A stretch of 64,000 bases of DNA from DATFRX01 sp035630615 (GTDB lineage: Bacteria; Actinomycetota; Actinomycetes; Propionibacteriales; Nocardioidaceae): contig DASQKI010000038.1 in NCBI GenBank assembly GCA_035630615.1, positions 1 through 64,000 on the forward strand. Reading direction: 5' to 3'. Below, one piece after another: positions 8,621-18,395 of the stretch. How positions within the stretch are numbered: the stretch's first letter is position 1; each line of letters opens with the position of its first letter. The position numbers were made by a program, and so were the translations under genes. Under the pieces are notes generated by a model. That model saw only the letters and a list, made by a program, of their open reading frames with translations. It had not been told where the DNA came from and did no database searches.

Positions 8621-8644
8621 ATTTGTCACACGATGTGGCAATGT
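8621..8644. promoter_or_regulatory. Near-perfect palindrome, candidate operator
   Basis: TTGTCACA (8623-8630), a CGA spacer, then TGTGGCAA (8634-8641) form an inverted repeat with one mismatch, and the symmetry extends outward to CATT/AATG. It lies 50 bases upstream of the divergent molybdenum hydroxylase start (8570) and upstream of box C. The size and symmetry suit a dimeric repressor (TetR, GntR or similar). No matching regulator gene adjoins it. Confidence 0.45.
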
Positions 8645-8699
8645 TTCTCGACGACAAGCTTGCCTTCTCGGCGGGCACCGATGTGGGTTGCCCGGTCGG

Positions 8700-8741
8700 T
8701 CAGGAATCGAGAAGCGCCCATGAGCTGAGCCGTCCTAGCCT
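8700..8741 (+). promoter_or_regulatory. Shared regulatory box and -10 element, copy C (UvrA-like gene)
   Basis: TCAGGAATCGAGAAGC at 8700-8715, 19 bases, then CTAGC with TAGCCT as -10 at 8736-8741. The box is identical to copy B, although the flanking sequence differs. Transcription would start near 8748, about 78 bases before the ATG at 8826. The identical spacing in all three copies argues for one activator acting from the -35 region. Confidence 0.7.
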
Positions 8742-8825
8742 TTGTCCCAGGCTGGTTGGATCGAGCCAGGCGACGCCGGCAACGACCGTGACGGCGGTTT
8801 GACCGACAGAGGAGACACGCTGAGC

Positions 8826-11207
<2,382 letters not shown>

Positions 11208-11271
11208 CCGAGGACGGCGCAAGAGTCTTCTGTCTCTGCCGATGGCGCGTCGGTGACGAAAGGATTGGCGC

Positions 11272-12297
11272 ATGACCAGCATCGGCGGGCGCCTCGTCGC
11301 GGTGCACCCGCTGCCGCCGGGTGCTCCGTGGCTGGCGGTGCGAGTCTGGTTCTCGATCCTGGTTCCCTTGCTGATCATGGTCGTGATCGACCACGTCGAT
11401 TGGGCGCTGTACGCCGCCTTCGGCGCCTTCACCTCGCTGTACGGCCGCGAGCGGGTCGACCTCCATCGGATCGTGCGGCAGGGGGCGGCCGGCCTCAGCC
11501 TGATCATGAGCGTCACGCTGGGCGCGTTGGTCGCGATGTCCAGCACGCGGGAGTGGCTGGCGATCCCGGTCGCGGGGGCGGTCGCCGTAGTGGCGTCGTA
11601 CATCTCGGAGAGCCATGGGTGGGTCCCACCGGGCTCGTTGTTCCAGCTCTTCGCGTTTGCCGCCGTCGCGTCGGTGCCAGCCCAGGCGGGTGACCTCGTT
11701 CCGGCGGTCCTCGTGGCGTCGCTGTCTGCGATCTTCGCCGTCTTGGTGGGAAACCTGGGTGCCCTAATACGGCGGGCCCGCCGCACCGCCGATCCAGCGC
11801 CGCCAGGACATCCGATCGGCGGCCCCCATAGCGGGGGATGGCTGTATGCCGCCCAGTCGGGCATCGGCGTGGTCGTCGCTGGCGTGATAGCCACCGGCGT
11901 CGGAGTCGGTCGTCCGTACTGGGCGATGGTCTCGGCGGTGGTCCCACTCATGACGCACGACTTCGCCGCCCAGTTGGTTCGTGGACTGCATCGTGTGATC
12001 GGCACCTTCATCGGGCTCGGCGTGGCCTGGGTGCTGTTGGACCTCGACCTCGCAGACGCCGTCGTCGTCGTCTTCGTCGCCACACTGCAGGCGGTCACCG
12101 AGCTTGTCATCGGCCGCAACTACGCCCTGGCCCTCATCTGCATCACGCCGCTCGCCTTGCTCATCGTCCATCTGGCCGCGCCAGTGATACCGATCAGCGA
12201 GCTACTCAATGACCGCGGGTTGGAAACCGTTATCGGCGTGACCATCGGGCTGCTGGTCGGCTACGCCACGAAGCCGCGGGCCGCCGCCCGCGGCTGA
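11272..12297 (+). CDS. FUSC-family membrane protein (aromatic acid/fusaric acid exporter-like)
   Basis: A 341-residue protein with two blocks of about five to six membrane helices around a polar middle (residues about 155-185). This is the layout of half-length FUSC/aromatic-acid-exporter proteins. YAAFGAFTSLYGRE in the first block and RPYWAMVSAVVPL in the second are family features. It lies 64 bases behind the UvrA-like gene, so co-transcription from box C is likely. Together with the MFS gene it gives this region a toxin-efflux character. Confidence 0.8.
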   Translation: MTSIGGRLVAVHPLPPGAPWLAVRVWFSILVPLLIMVVIDHVDWALYAAFGAFTSLYGRERVDLHRIVRQGAAGLSLIMSVTLGALVAMSSTREWLAIPVAGAVAVVASYISESHGWVPPGSLFQLFAFAAVASVPAQAGDLVPAVLVASLSAIFAVLVGNLGALIRRARRTADPAPPGHPIGGPHSGGWLYAAQSGIGVVVAGVIATGVGVGRPYWAMVSAVVPLMTHDFAAQLVRGLHRVIGTFIGLGVAWVLLDLDLADAVVVVFVATLQAVTELVIGRNYALALICITPLALLIVHLAAPVIPISELLNDRGLETVIGVTIGLLVGYATKPRAAARG

Positions 12298-12391
12298 CAC
12301 GTGACGATGGGCTGGGCTAGTCAGCTCCAGGTCATGTTGATCGCACGCTCAAAATTGACGTACGCAGCGCGTTGAAGGGTAGGAATGTTCT

Positions 12392-12407
12392 AGTCATACT
12401 TATGACT
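12392..12407 (+). promoter_or_regulatory. Toxin-antitoxin operator overlapping the -10 element
   Basis: AGTCATA-CT-TATGACT is a perfect palindrome with 7-base arms. It contains CATACT (12395-12400), which lies 7 bases before ATG 12408 and is a plausible -10 for a leaderless transcript. Binding of the antitoxin here would block both polymerase and the message start, the usual autorepression of Phd/YefM-type operons. Confidence 0.7.
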
Positions 12408-12692
12408 ATGAGCGATACACTTTCTCTCGCCGAGGCGAAAGCGCACCTGTCGGAGCTAGTCGGCCGCGTTGACCGCCAGCACGACCGTGTCACCGTGACG
12501 GTGCATGGACGGCCTTCGGCGGTCCTGCTGTCTCCCGACGACCTCGAAGCACTCGAAGAGACCATCGCAATCCTGTCTGACGATGAAGCGGTTCGACAGC
12601 TCACGGCGTCGGATGCCGAGCTCGCACGCGGCGACGGCGAATCCGAGCAGGACCTGGCCGAGGCGATGCGCCGCCGTGGGAAGACGGCGTGA
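12408..12692 (+). CDS. relB: Phd/YefM-family antitoxin (RelB-like)
   Basis: A 94-residue protein. The N-terminal 55 residues show the Phd/YefM DNA-binding fold: SLAEAKAHLSELVGRV, then VTVTVHGRPSAVLLSPDDLEAL. The C-terminal acidic tail would wrap the toxin. I start at ATG 12408; an ATG at 12402 lies inside the palindromic operator and two codons upstream. The stop overlaps the toxin start (GTGA), which couples the two genes. Confidence 0.9.
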   Translation: MSDTLSLAEAKAHLSELVGRVDRQHDRVTVTVHGRPSAVLLSPDDLEALEETIAILSDDEAVRQLTASDAELARGDGESEQDLAEAMRRRGKTA

Positions 12693-12961
12693 CGGAGGAG
12701 CGCTACGAGCTCGTCATCTCACCCACTGCTCGACGGCAGCTTGCAGAGCACCTCCCCGAGTCCGTCGCGTTTGCGGCGCATGCCTTCATCGTTGGACCGC
12801 TGCTGGACAACCCGCAGCGCGTCGGCAAGCGACTCCGGCCACCACTCGACGATCGACACAGCGCCCGCCGCGGCACCTACCGCGTGATCTACCGGATCGA
12901 TGACGCCCACCATCGCGTGGCCGTCATCGGGGTCGTTCACAGATTCGATGCATATCGTTGA
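12689..12961 (+). CDS. relE: RelE/ParE-family toxin
   Basis: A 90-residue RelE-fold protein. It runs from YELVISPTARRQLAEHLPES to the core RRGTYRVIYRIDDAHHRVAVIGVVHR and the C-terminal DAYR. RelE proteins cut mRNA in the ribosomal A site; the basic residues and terminal Tyr-Arg are the usual catalytic set. Its GTG overlaps the antitoxin stop by 4 bases. The module looks intact and sits next to decayed genes, so it may be a leftover of an acquired segment. Confidence 0.9.
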   Translation: MTEERYELVISPTARRQLAEHLPESVAFAAHAFIVGPLLDNPQRVGKRLRPPLDDRHSARRGTYRVIYRIDDAHHRVAVIGVVHRFDAYR

Positions 12962-12965
12962 TTCG

Positions 12966-13211
12966 GTGCAGCCCCAGGGCGTCTCAGCTGCCGAAGACGA
13001 GAAGCTCAAGACTCGCGACGGTGTCGACGGCGGTGCGGTCGGTTACGTCGAGAACGGCATCGTCGGCCGCTGACGCGTCGAGAAGTTCCTGTTCGGCAAG
13101 CGCGTTGGCGAGGACGGCGGCCTGGCGCTGCTGATTGGCGCCGATGAGGTCGTCGCCAGCAAGACGCGCCTCACTGCCGGCGACGCGATCGCGCACGTGA
13201 GTCTTGAACGA
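12966..13211 (+). pseudogene. Decayed coding remnant of unknown origin
   Basis: From a GTG at 12966 the frame reads VQPQGVSAAEDEKLKTRDG and on to VGR, then meets TGA at 13071. Beyond the stop the same frame continues as RVEKFLFGKRVGEDG, then LLIGADEVVASKTRLTAGD. Position bias (G-rich first, GC-rich third base) is coding-like on both sides of the stop. The opposite strand also has a 70-codon opening, but without the same bias. I do not recognise the protein. Confidence 0.4.
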
Positions 13212-13229
13212 ACGTCAGCTCATGGGTGT

Positions 13230-13253
13230 GTGGCACGCCAGCAAGCGTGCCAC
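13230..13253. terminator. Perfect 8-bp hairpin, possible terminator
   Basis: GTGGCACG (13230-13237) and CGTGCCAC (13246-13253) pair around an 8-base loop. There is no T-tract on either side, so a terminator role is only a possibility. The hairpin may instead mark the border of the decayed segment. Confidence 0.35.
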
Positions 13254-13268
13254 GGCCGAGGCTGTCTG

Positions 13269-13311
13269 AATCTAGTGCCGATAATCTAGCGCCGATAAGC
13301 GACATTATGTC
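13269..13311. repeat. Tandem 14-bp repeat followed by a short palindrome
   Basis: AATCTAGTGCCGAT (13269-13282) and AATCTAGCGCCGAT (13283-13296) are adjacent copies with one difference. GACATTATGTC at 13301-13311 is an 11-bp palindrome. The AT-rich composition in a GC-rich neighbourhood suggests a former promoter/operator. No intact gene starts downstream of it. Confidence 0.45.
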
Positions 13312-13384
13312 AACTTGGACAGAAATGCGGGACCCACATGTTCGCTGGCCTCGCCCCGACGTACTCCCCTACAAGCCCTGAGTT

Positions 13385-13665
13385 CTCTGCTGAATCCGAG
13401 CGCTCTGCACGTCGTCGTCGGCGGCGTCGATCGACAGCCGCACCGCGTAGTGGTCGAAGTACAGCTAGCTGTGCCACCAAATCGCCGCGGGAGCTCAGCC
13501 CGTCTTCTGGAAGATCGACTTGAGATGGTCCTGCACCGTGTACTCCGACAGATGCAGATGCCGAGCGATCTGGGTCATCGAGTGACCGCGAGCGGCCCAA
13601 TTCGGTCACCCGCCGCGTACGGTCGGTGAGGTCGTACGCCGCGGCGACCACCGGAGCCGGATCCG
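13385..13665 (-). pseudogene. LuxR-family regulator pseudogene (HTH remnant with three frameshifts)
   Basis: Minus-strand pieces join into a LuxR C-terminus: AAAYDLTDRTRRVTEL, then in another frame ARGHSMTQIARHLHLSEYT and VQDHLKSIFQKTG ending at a TGA (13495-13497), then SSRGDLVAQL and YFDHYA in further frames. The indels can be located: an extra base at the GAATTGGGCC junction, a lost base just before AGCTCC, and an AGCT duplication in CAGCTAGCTGTAC. The N-terminal part of the regulator is absent. The helix-turn-helix assignment is firm; the original function is unknown. Confidence 0.8.
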
Positions 13666-13692
13666 GTGGTGCGGCGTGATTTAGTTCGCCAC

Positions 13693-14334
13693 ATGCCGCG
13701 TCACTGGATCTTCGATCTTGACAACACGTTGTACCCACCGGCGGTGGGCATAGCGACCCAGTGCAACGCTCGGATCGTTCTCTTCCTGCAGCAGCTCTAT
13801 GGCATCGAACCGGTGGCCGCGCGGCACAAGCAGCGAGAGCTTATCGCTCGGCACGGGACAACCTTGCGGGGGGTGATGTCGTCGATGGGAGTGGATCCAG
13901 CCGAGTTCCTGGCCTTCGAGGAAGACCTCGACTACTCGGGGCTCCAGCCCGATGCGGCGTTGCGGGACGCGCTGCTCGACTTGCCCGGTCAGCGCATCGT
14001 CTTCACGAACGGCTCGGTCTCATACGCCACACGGCTCATCCAGCTGTTGGATTTGACCGAGGCTGTGGATGGCATGTGGGGCATCGACTCCGCGGACTTC
14101 ACTCCCAAGCCATGGGAGGAGGCCTATCGCCAGTGCTTCGACCGATACGACGTGGAGGCTAGCGATGCCGTGTTCTTCGACGACCTCGCACGAAACCTCG
14201 AAGTGCCCAAGCGGCTAGGCATGCACACGGTGTGGGTCGCGCCGGACGAAGCTGAGCAGCAGGCCCCACTCCACGTCGATGTCGTCGCCAGCGATGTCCT
14301 CAGCGGCCTGAAGCGGCTGACTATGGAGCCGTAA
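13693..14334 (+). CDS. HAD-superfamily pyrimidine 5'-nucleotidase-like hydrolase
   Basis: A 213-residue HAD hydrolase of the SDT1/pyrimidine 5'-nucleotidase type. Motif I is FDLDNTLYP (Asp nucleophile, residues about 6-14). Motif II is FTNGS, motif III is the Lys in TPKPWEEAY, and motif IV is FFDDLARN. The small helical cap is inserted after motif I. These enzymes dephosphorylate nucleoside monophosphates or related phosphoesters. The ATG at 13693 is chosen because motif I must start within about 6 residues. Confidence 0.88.
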   Translation: MPRHWIFDLDNTLYPPAVGIATQCNARIVLFLQQLYGIEPVAARHKQRELIARHGTTLRGVMSSMGVDPAEFLAFEEDLDYSGLQPDAALRDALLDLPGQRIVFTNGSVSYATRLIQLLDLTEAVDGMWGIDSADFTPKPWEEAYRQCFDRYDVEASDAVFFDDLARNLEVPKRLGMHTVWVAPDEAEQQAPLHVDVVASDVLSGLKRLTMEP

Positions 14335-14344
14335 CCGATGCGCT

Positions 14345-14989
14345 TCAGTCCTCGACCGAGCCAGGATCGTCGTCCCGAGTGGCCTTCTGAAGCAGGCTCT
14401 CCATCGCCGTGAGCTCCTCGGCGAAGACGTCGCGACGCTGTCGCGGTCCGCACGACCGCAGGAGCCGAGCGAAATCGGCGGACGCCCGGCCGATGCGCTC
14501 GCTCAGCCCCGACGCAGTGTGTTGAGCGCCGAAGTCGTCGGTCGCGGCGTAGACACCAGTCGGCGAGACAACCGCGTGCAGATACGAAAACATCGGCCGC
14601 ATCGCATGCTCGAGGACCAGCGAGTGGCGCTCCGTGCCGCCGGTCGCCGCGATCATCACCGGCATGTCAGACAGGATCTCCTCGGGCACGACGTCGAAGA
14701 AGGACTTGAACAGCCCGCTGTAGGAGGCGTTGAACGCCGGCGTCACCGCGATCAGGCCGTCCGCACTGCCGACCGCCTCGAAGGCAGCCTCCAGATCGGC
14801 GCCGGCGAAGCCCGTCAGCATGGCATCCATGATCGCCCGGCCCAGCGGCCGCAGCTCGATGATCGTTGAAGTGGCTGGCACGCCTTGCTCGGCCAACTCG
14901 GCCCGGACGGCTTCGTCGAGACGGTCGGCGAGCAGCCGGGTCGACGACGGTTCGCGCAGTCCGCCGGTCACGATGGTGAGCTTGGTCAT
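14345..14989 (-). CDS. NADPH-dependent FMN reductase, CE1759 family
   Basis: A 214-residue flavodoxin-fold reductase. TIVTGGLREPSSTRLLADRL is the FMN phosphate loop region, and VTPAFNASYSGLFKSFFDVV is the family core. It supplies reduced flavin to a partner monooxygenase. Its ATG overlaps the stop of the luciferase-like gene (ATGA). This pairing is the one that defines the CE1758/CE1759 families in Corynebacterium and other actinobacteria. Confidence 0.9.
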   Translation of the reverse strand: MTKLTIVTGGLREPSSTRLLADRLDEAVRAELAEQGVPATSTIIELRPLGRAIMDAMLTGFAGADLEAAFEAVGSADGLIAVTPAFNASYSGLFKSFFDVVPEEILSDMPVMIAATGGTERHSLVLEHAMRPMFSYLHAVVSPTGVYAATDDFGAQHTASGLSERIGRASADFARLLRSCGPRQRRDVFAEELTAMESLLQKATRDDDPGSVED

Positions 14990-16086
14990 GCTGACTCCCC
15001 TGCCTGCTCGGCGGCGCGTACGAGCGACTCATGTGTCGGAGCGTCGGGCACGTGCTCCGGTCGGCCGACCTGAAACTCCTTGCGCAACACCGGCACTACC
15101 TCCTCGCCGAGCAGGTCCAACTGCTCCAGCACGGTCTTCAGCGGCAGACCGGCATGGTCGACCAGGAAGAGCTGCCGTTGATAATCGCCGACATAGTCGC
15201 GGAAGCCGAGGGTTCGGTCGATCACCTCTTGCGGAGACCCGACGGTCAACGGAGTCTGCGCCGTGAACTCCTCCAGCGACGGGCCGTGACCGTAGACCGG
15301 AGCGTTGTCGAAGTACGGCCGAAACTCGGTGACAGCGTCCTGGCTGTTGGGTCGCATGAAGACCTGACCTCCAAGGCCGACGATGGCTTGGTCGGCGGCG
15401 CCATGCTTGTGGTGCTCGAATCGCCGACGGTAGATATCCACCATCCGCTTCGTGTGCGACGGCGGCCAGAAGATGTGGTTGGCGAAGAAGCCGTCGCCGT
15501 AGAAGGCGGCCAGCTCGGCGATCTCCGGCGTGCGGATCGATCCGTGCCAGACGAACGGCGGAACGCCGTCCAACGGCTGCGGCGCCAAGGTGAATCCCTG
15601 GAGCGCGCCGCGGAACTCGCCGCTCCAGTCGACGACCTTCTCGCGCCACAGGCGACGAAGCAGCCCGTAGTGCTCGACGGTCAGCGGAACGGCCATCCGG
15701 ATGTCTTGGCCGAACCACGGATAGACCGGTCCGGTGTTGCCCCGCCCCAGCATCAGGTCGACGCGCCCACCGGACAGATGCTGCAAGACGCTGAAGTCTT
15801 CGGCGATCTTGACCGGGTCGTTGGTGGTGATCAGCGTCGTGGACGTCGACAGGATGAGTCGCGTGGTCTGGGCCGCGATAAACCCCAGCAGAGTCGTCGG
15901 TGACGACGGCACGAACGGCGGGTTGTGGTGCTCCCCCGTCGCGAAGACGTCAAGTCCGACCTCTTCGGCCTTCTTCGCGATGGCAACCGACGAGTGGATC
16001 CGCTTGGCCTCGGTCGGTGCCCGTCCGGTCGTCGGGTCAGGTGTGACGTCGCCGACGGTGAAGATGCCGAACTGCATAGCTGCCAT
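14986..16086 (-). CDS. Luciferase-like monooxygenase, CE1758 family
   Basis: A 366-residue TIM-barrel LLM-class flavin-dependent oxidoreductase starting MQFGIFTVGDVTPDP within its first residues. GEHHNPPFVPSSP and LSGGRVDLMLGRGN are the flavin-binding and barrel motifs of the class. Three in-frame ATGs exist. I take 16086 because GAGAGG lies 5-10 bases before it; the ATG at 16098 would give a 4-base overlap with the upstream stop, and 16077 matches the family's shortest N-terminus. It works with the reductase encoded directly downstream. Confidence 0.88.
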   Translation of the reverse strand: MAAMQFGIFTVGDVTPDPTTGRAPTEAKRIHSSVAIAKKAEEVGLDVFATGEHHNPPFVPSSPTTLLGFIAAQTTRLILSTSTTLITTNDPVKIAEDFSVLQHLSGGRVDLMLGRGNTGPVYPWFGQDIRMAVPLTVEHYGLLRRLWREKVVDWSGEFRGALQGFTLAPQPLDGVPPFVWHGSIRTPEIAELAAFYGDGFFANHIFWPPSHTKRMVDIYRRRFEHHKHGAADQAIVGLGGQVFMRPNSQDAVTEFRPYFDNAPVYGHGPSLEEFTAQTPLTVGSPQEVIDRTLGFRDYVGDYQRQLFLVDHAGLPLKTVLEQLDLLGEEVVPVLRKEFQVGRPEHVPDAPTHESLVRAAEQAGESA

Positions 16087-16094
16087 TTCGCCTC

Positions 16095-16715
16095 TCATTC
16101 GAACGGCGTCGGGTCCCCCGCCCCGCGCCGCACGACCTCGACAACGGCACCGGACAGGTCGACGACGGTGGTCGGCTCCGGCAGCTTCTCGCCCGAGTCT
16201 AGGACCGCGTCCACGACCTGGTCGAGCTCCTCCTTGATCTCCCAGCCCTGGGTCAGCGGCTCGTCGTGCCCCGGCAGGATCAAGGTGCTGGACAGCAGCG
16301 GTTCGCCCAGCTCGACAAGCAACGACCGCGCCACGCCGTGATCAAGGATGCGCACACCAACGGTCCGCTTCTTCGGGTGCAGCAAGCGCCGCGGCACCTG
16401 CTGGGTCGCCGGCAAGATGAACGTGTACGGCCCGGGCGTCACGGACTTGATCGCGCGGAAGACCGCGTTGTCCAGATGCACCAGCTGACCGAGCTGTGCG
16501 AAGTCGGAGCACACCAGCGTGAAGTGGTGCTTGTCGTCGAGCTGACGGATCCGCTTGATCCGATCCTTGCCGTCGGCGTTGCCGAGCTGGCAGCCGAGCG
16601 CGAAGCACGTGTCGGTGGGATAGGCAACCAGCCCTCCCCCACGGATGATGTCGGCGACCTGACCGATCACACGTGGCTGCGGATTATCCGGGTGCACGTC
16701 AAAGTACCGGGCCAT
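16095..16715 (-). CDS. YciO/Sua5/YrdC-family protein (L-threonylcarbamoyladenylate synthase-like)
   Basis: A 206-residue YrdC-fold protein. RGGGLVAYPTDTCFALGCQL holds the ATP/threonine-binding loop, followed by KRIRQLDDKHHFTLVC and PGPYTFILPAT. It resembles the YciO branch more than the essential TsaC/Sua5, so it may be a paralogue and not the main tRNA t6A enzyme. TAGGCT (16727-16722) lies 6 bases before the ATG, indicating a leaderless start. It is the first gene of a three-gene minus-strand operon with the flavin pair. Confidence 0.88.
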   Translation of the reverse strand: MARYFDVHPDNPQPRVIGQVADIIRGGGLVAYPTDTCFALGCQLGNADGKDRIKRIRQLDDKHHFTLVCSDFAQLGQLVHLDNAVFRAIKSVTPGPYTFILPATQQVPRRLLHPKKRTVGVRILDHGVARSLLVELGEPLLSSTLILPGHDEPLTQGWEIKEELDQVVDAVLDSGEKLPEPTTVVDLSGAVVEVVRRGAGDPTPFE

Positions 16716-16894
16716 GCGGGGAGCCTAGCCCCGTGCCGGCCCGATGGCTCAGCCGCTGAACGTCACGTCCTTCGTCTCCACGCCCTCGGCAGTACGGCCG
16801 GTGCCGACTCGTCGCGCCAATAGACCGGACACAAGCGTCTGTCTCGGCGCCGGTCACCAGTCGCTGCTGGATCCGATCGACTCCCGAGGTTGGA

Positions 16895-18337
16895 CTAGTC
16901 GGTGCCGGACTCCATCGCGACCCGGTCGAGGAACGCGTCGTCCTCGTCGACCTCGCCGCGGGACGCGATCGCCTCCGCTCCTCCTTCGGGCATGTCGGCG
17001 ATGAGCCTGGTCCGAGGCGCCGCGCCGATCAGCTCGGCATGCGTCGTACCGACCATGCCAAGGCCCGTGTAGTGCTCGAGCTGGGCCCGCGAGTCGGCGA
17101 TGTCGAGGTTGCGCATCGTGAGCTGACCGATCCGGTCCAGCGGGCCGAAGGCGGAATCGTCGGTACGCTCCATCGACAGCTTGTCGGGGTGATAGCTGAA
17201 CGCCGGTCCGGCGGTGTCGACGATCGAATAGTCCTCGCCGCGACGCAACCGCAGAGTGACCTCACCGGTGATGGCGGCCCCGACCCAGCGCTGGAGCGAC
17301 TCGCGCAGCATCAGCGCCTGCGGGTCGAGCCAGCGCCCCTCGTACATGAGCCGGCCAAGCCTTCGGCCTTCTGCGTGGTAGTTGGCGAGGGTGTCCTCGT
17401 TGTGGATCGCGTTGACCAACCGCTCGTACGCGGCATGCAGTAGCGCCATGCCCGGGGCTTCGTAGATCCCCCGGCTCTTGGCCTCGATGATGCGGTTCTC
17501 GATCTGGTCGGACATACCGAGGCCGTGCCGGCCGCCGATCGCGTTGGCCTCCGTCACGAGATCGACCGGTGTTGCGAACTCCTGGCCGTTGATCGTGACC
17601 GGCCTCCCCTGCTCGAAGCCGATCGTGACGTCCTCCGGCTCGATGTCGACCGCGGCGTCCCAAAACCGCACACCCATGATCGGCTGCACGGTCTCGATGC
17701 TGGTGTCGAGATGCTCGAGAGTCTTGGCCTCGTGGGTCGCACCCCAGATGTTCGCGTCGGTCGAGTACGCCTTCTCCGCGCTGTCGCGATACGGCAGGCC
17801 CCGAGCTGCCAGCCAGGCGCTCATCTCCATGCGCCCTCCGAGCTCGCTGACGAACGCCGGGTCGAGCCATGGCTTGTAGACGCGCAGGTTGGGATTGGCC
17901 AACAGTCCATAGCGATAGAACCGCTCGATGTCGTTGCCCTTGAACGTCGATCCGTCGCCCCAGACCTGCACGTTGTCGTCGAGCATCGCCCGCACCAGCA
18001 GGGTGCCCGTCACCGCCCGCCCGAGCGGCGTGGTGTTGAAGTACGGTCGACCGCCGGACCGGATGTGGAACGCGCCGCACGCCAAGGCTGCCAGGCCCTC
18101 CTCCACAAGGATGGCTCGACAGTCAACCAGCCGGGCGATCCCCGCGCCGTACGACTGCGCGCGTCCCGGCACCGAGTCGATGTCGGCCTCGTCGTACTGC
18201 CCGATGTTGGCCGTGTACGTGCAGGGCACCGCGCCCTTCTCGCGCATCCACGCGACCGCGACCGAGGTGTCGAGCCCGCCGGAGAACGCAACGCCGACCC
18301 GCTCCCCGATGGGCAGCGACGTGATGACCTTGGACAT
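16895..18337 (-). CDS. argG: Argininosuccinate synthase (type 2, E. coli-like)
   Basis: A 480-residue enzyme that joins citrulline and aspartate using ATP in arginine synthesis. AFSGGLDTSVAV is the ATP PP-loop and DEADIDSVPGRA the next conserved segment. The opening SKVITSLPIGERVGVAFSGG matches the long ArgG subtype and not the roughly 400-residue type of most actinobacteria. The ATG at 18337 is favoured over an opening to 18403, because CATACT lies 7 bases upstream and family homology starts there. It is not clustered with other arg genes. Confidence 0.93.
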   Translation of the reverse strand: MSKVITSLPIGERVGVAFSGGLDTSVAVAWMREKGAVPCTYTANIGQYDEADIDSVPGRAQSYGAGIARLVDCRAILVEEGLAALACGAFHIRSGGRPYFNTTPLGRAVTGTLLVRAMLDDNVQVWGDGSTFKGNDIERFYRYGLLANPNLRVYKPWLDPAFVSELGGRMEMSAWLAARGLPYRDSAEKAYSTDANIWGATHEAKTLEHLDTSIETVQPIMGVRFWDAAVDIEPEDVTIGFEQGRPVTINGQEFATPVDLVTEANAIGGRHGLGMSDQIENRIIEAKSRGIYEAPGMALLHAAYERLVNAIHNEDTLANYHAEGRRLGRLMYEGRWLDPQALMLRESLQRWVGAAITGEVTLRLRRGEDYSIVDTAGPAFSYHPDKLSMERTDDSAFGPLDRIGQLTMRNLDIADSRAQLEHYTGLGMVGTTHAELIGAAPRTRLIADMPEGGAEAIASRGEVDEDDAFLDRVAMESGTD

Positions 18338-18395
18338 AAGCACGAGTATGCGGGATAATGCATGTTCATGCAAGACGTTTCTCGGACCGTTCCAG

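Noticed and set aside
8569..8802. 77-codon plus-strand opening between the hydroxylase and UvrA-like genes
   Set aside because: It covers the palindrome and box C, has no ribosome site, and its composition is not coding-like.
13230..13253. Hairpin as a firm rho-independent terminator
   Set aside because: No T-tract follows on either strand; kept as a low-confidence feature only.
13310..13738. 142-codon minus frame across the LuxR remnant as an intact gene
   Set aside because: The recognisable LuxR helix-turn-helix is in a different frame, and this frame is Arg/Asp-rich and runs through the indels.
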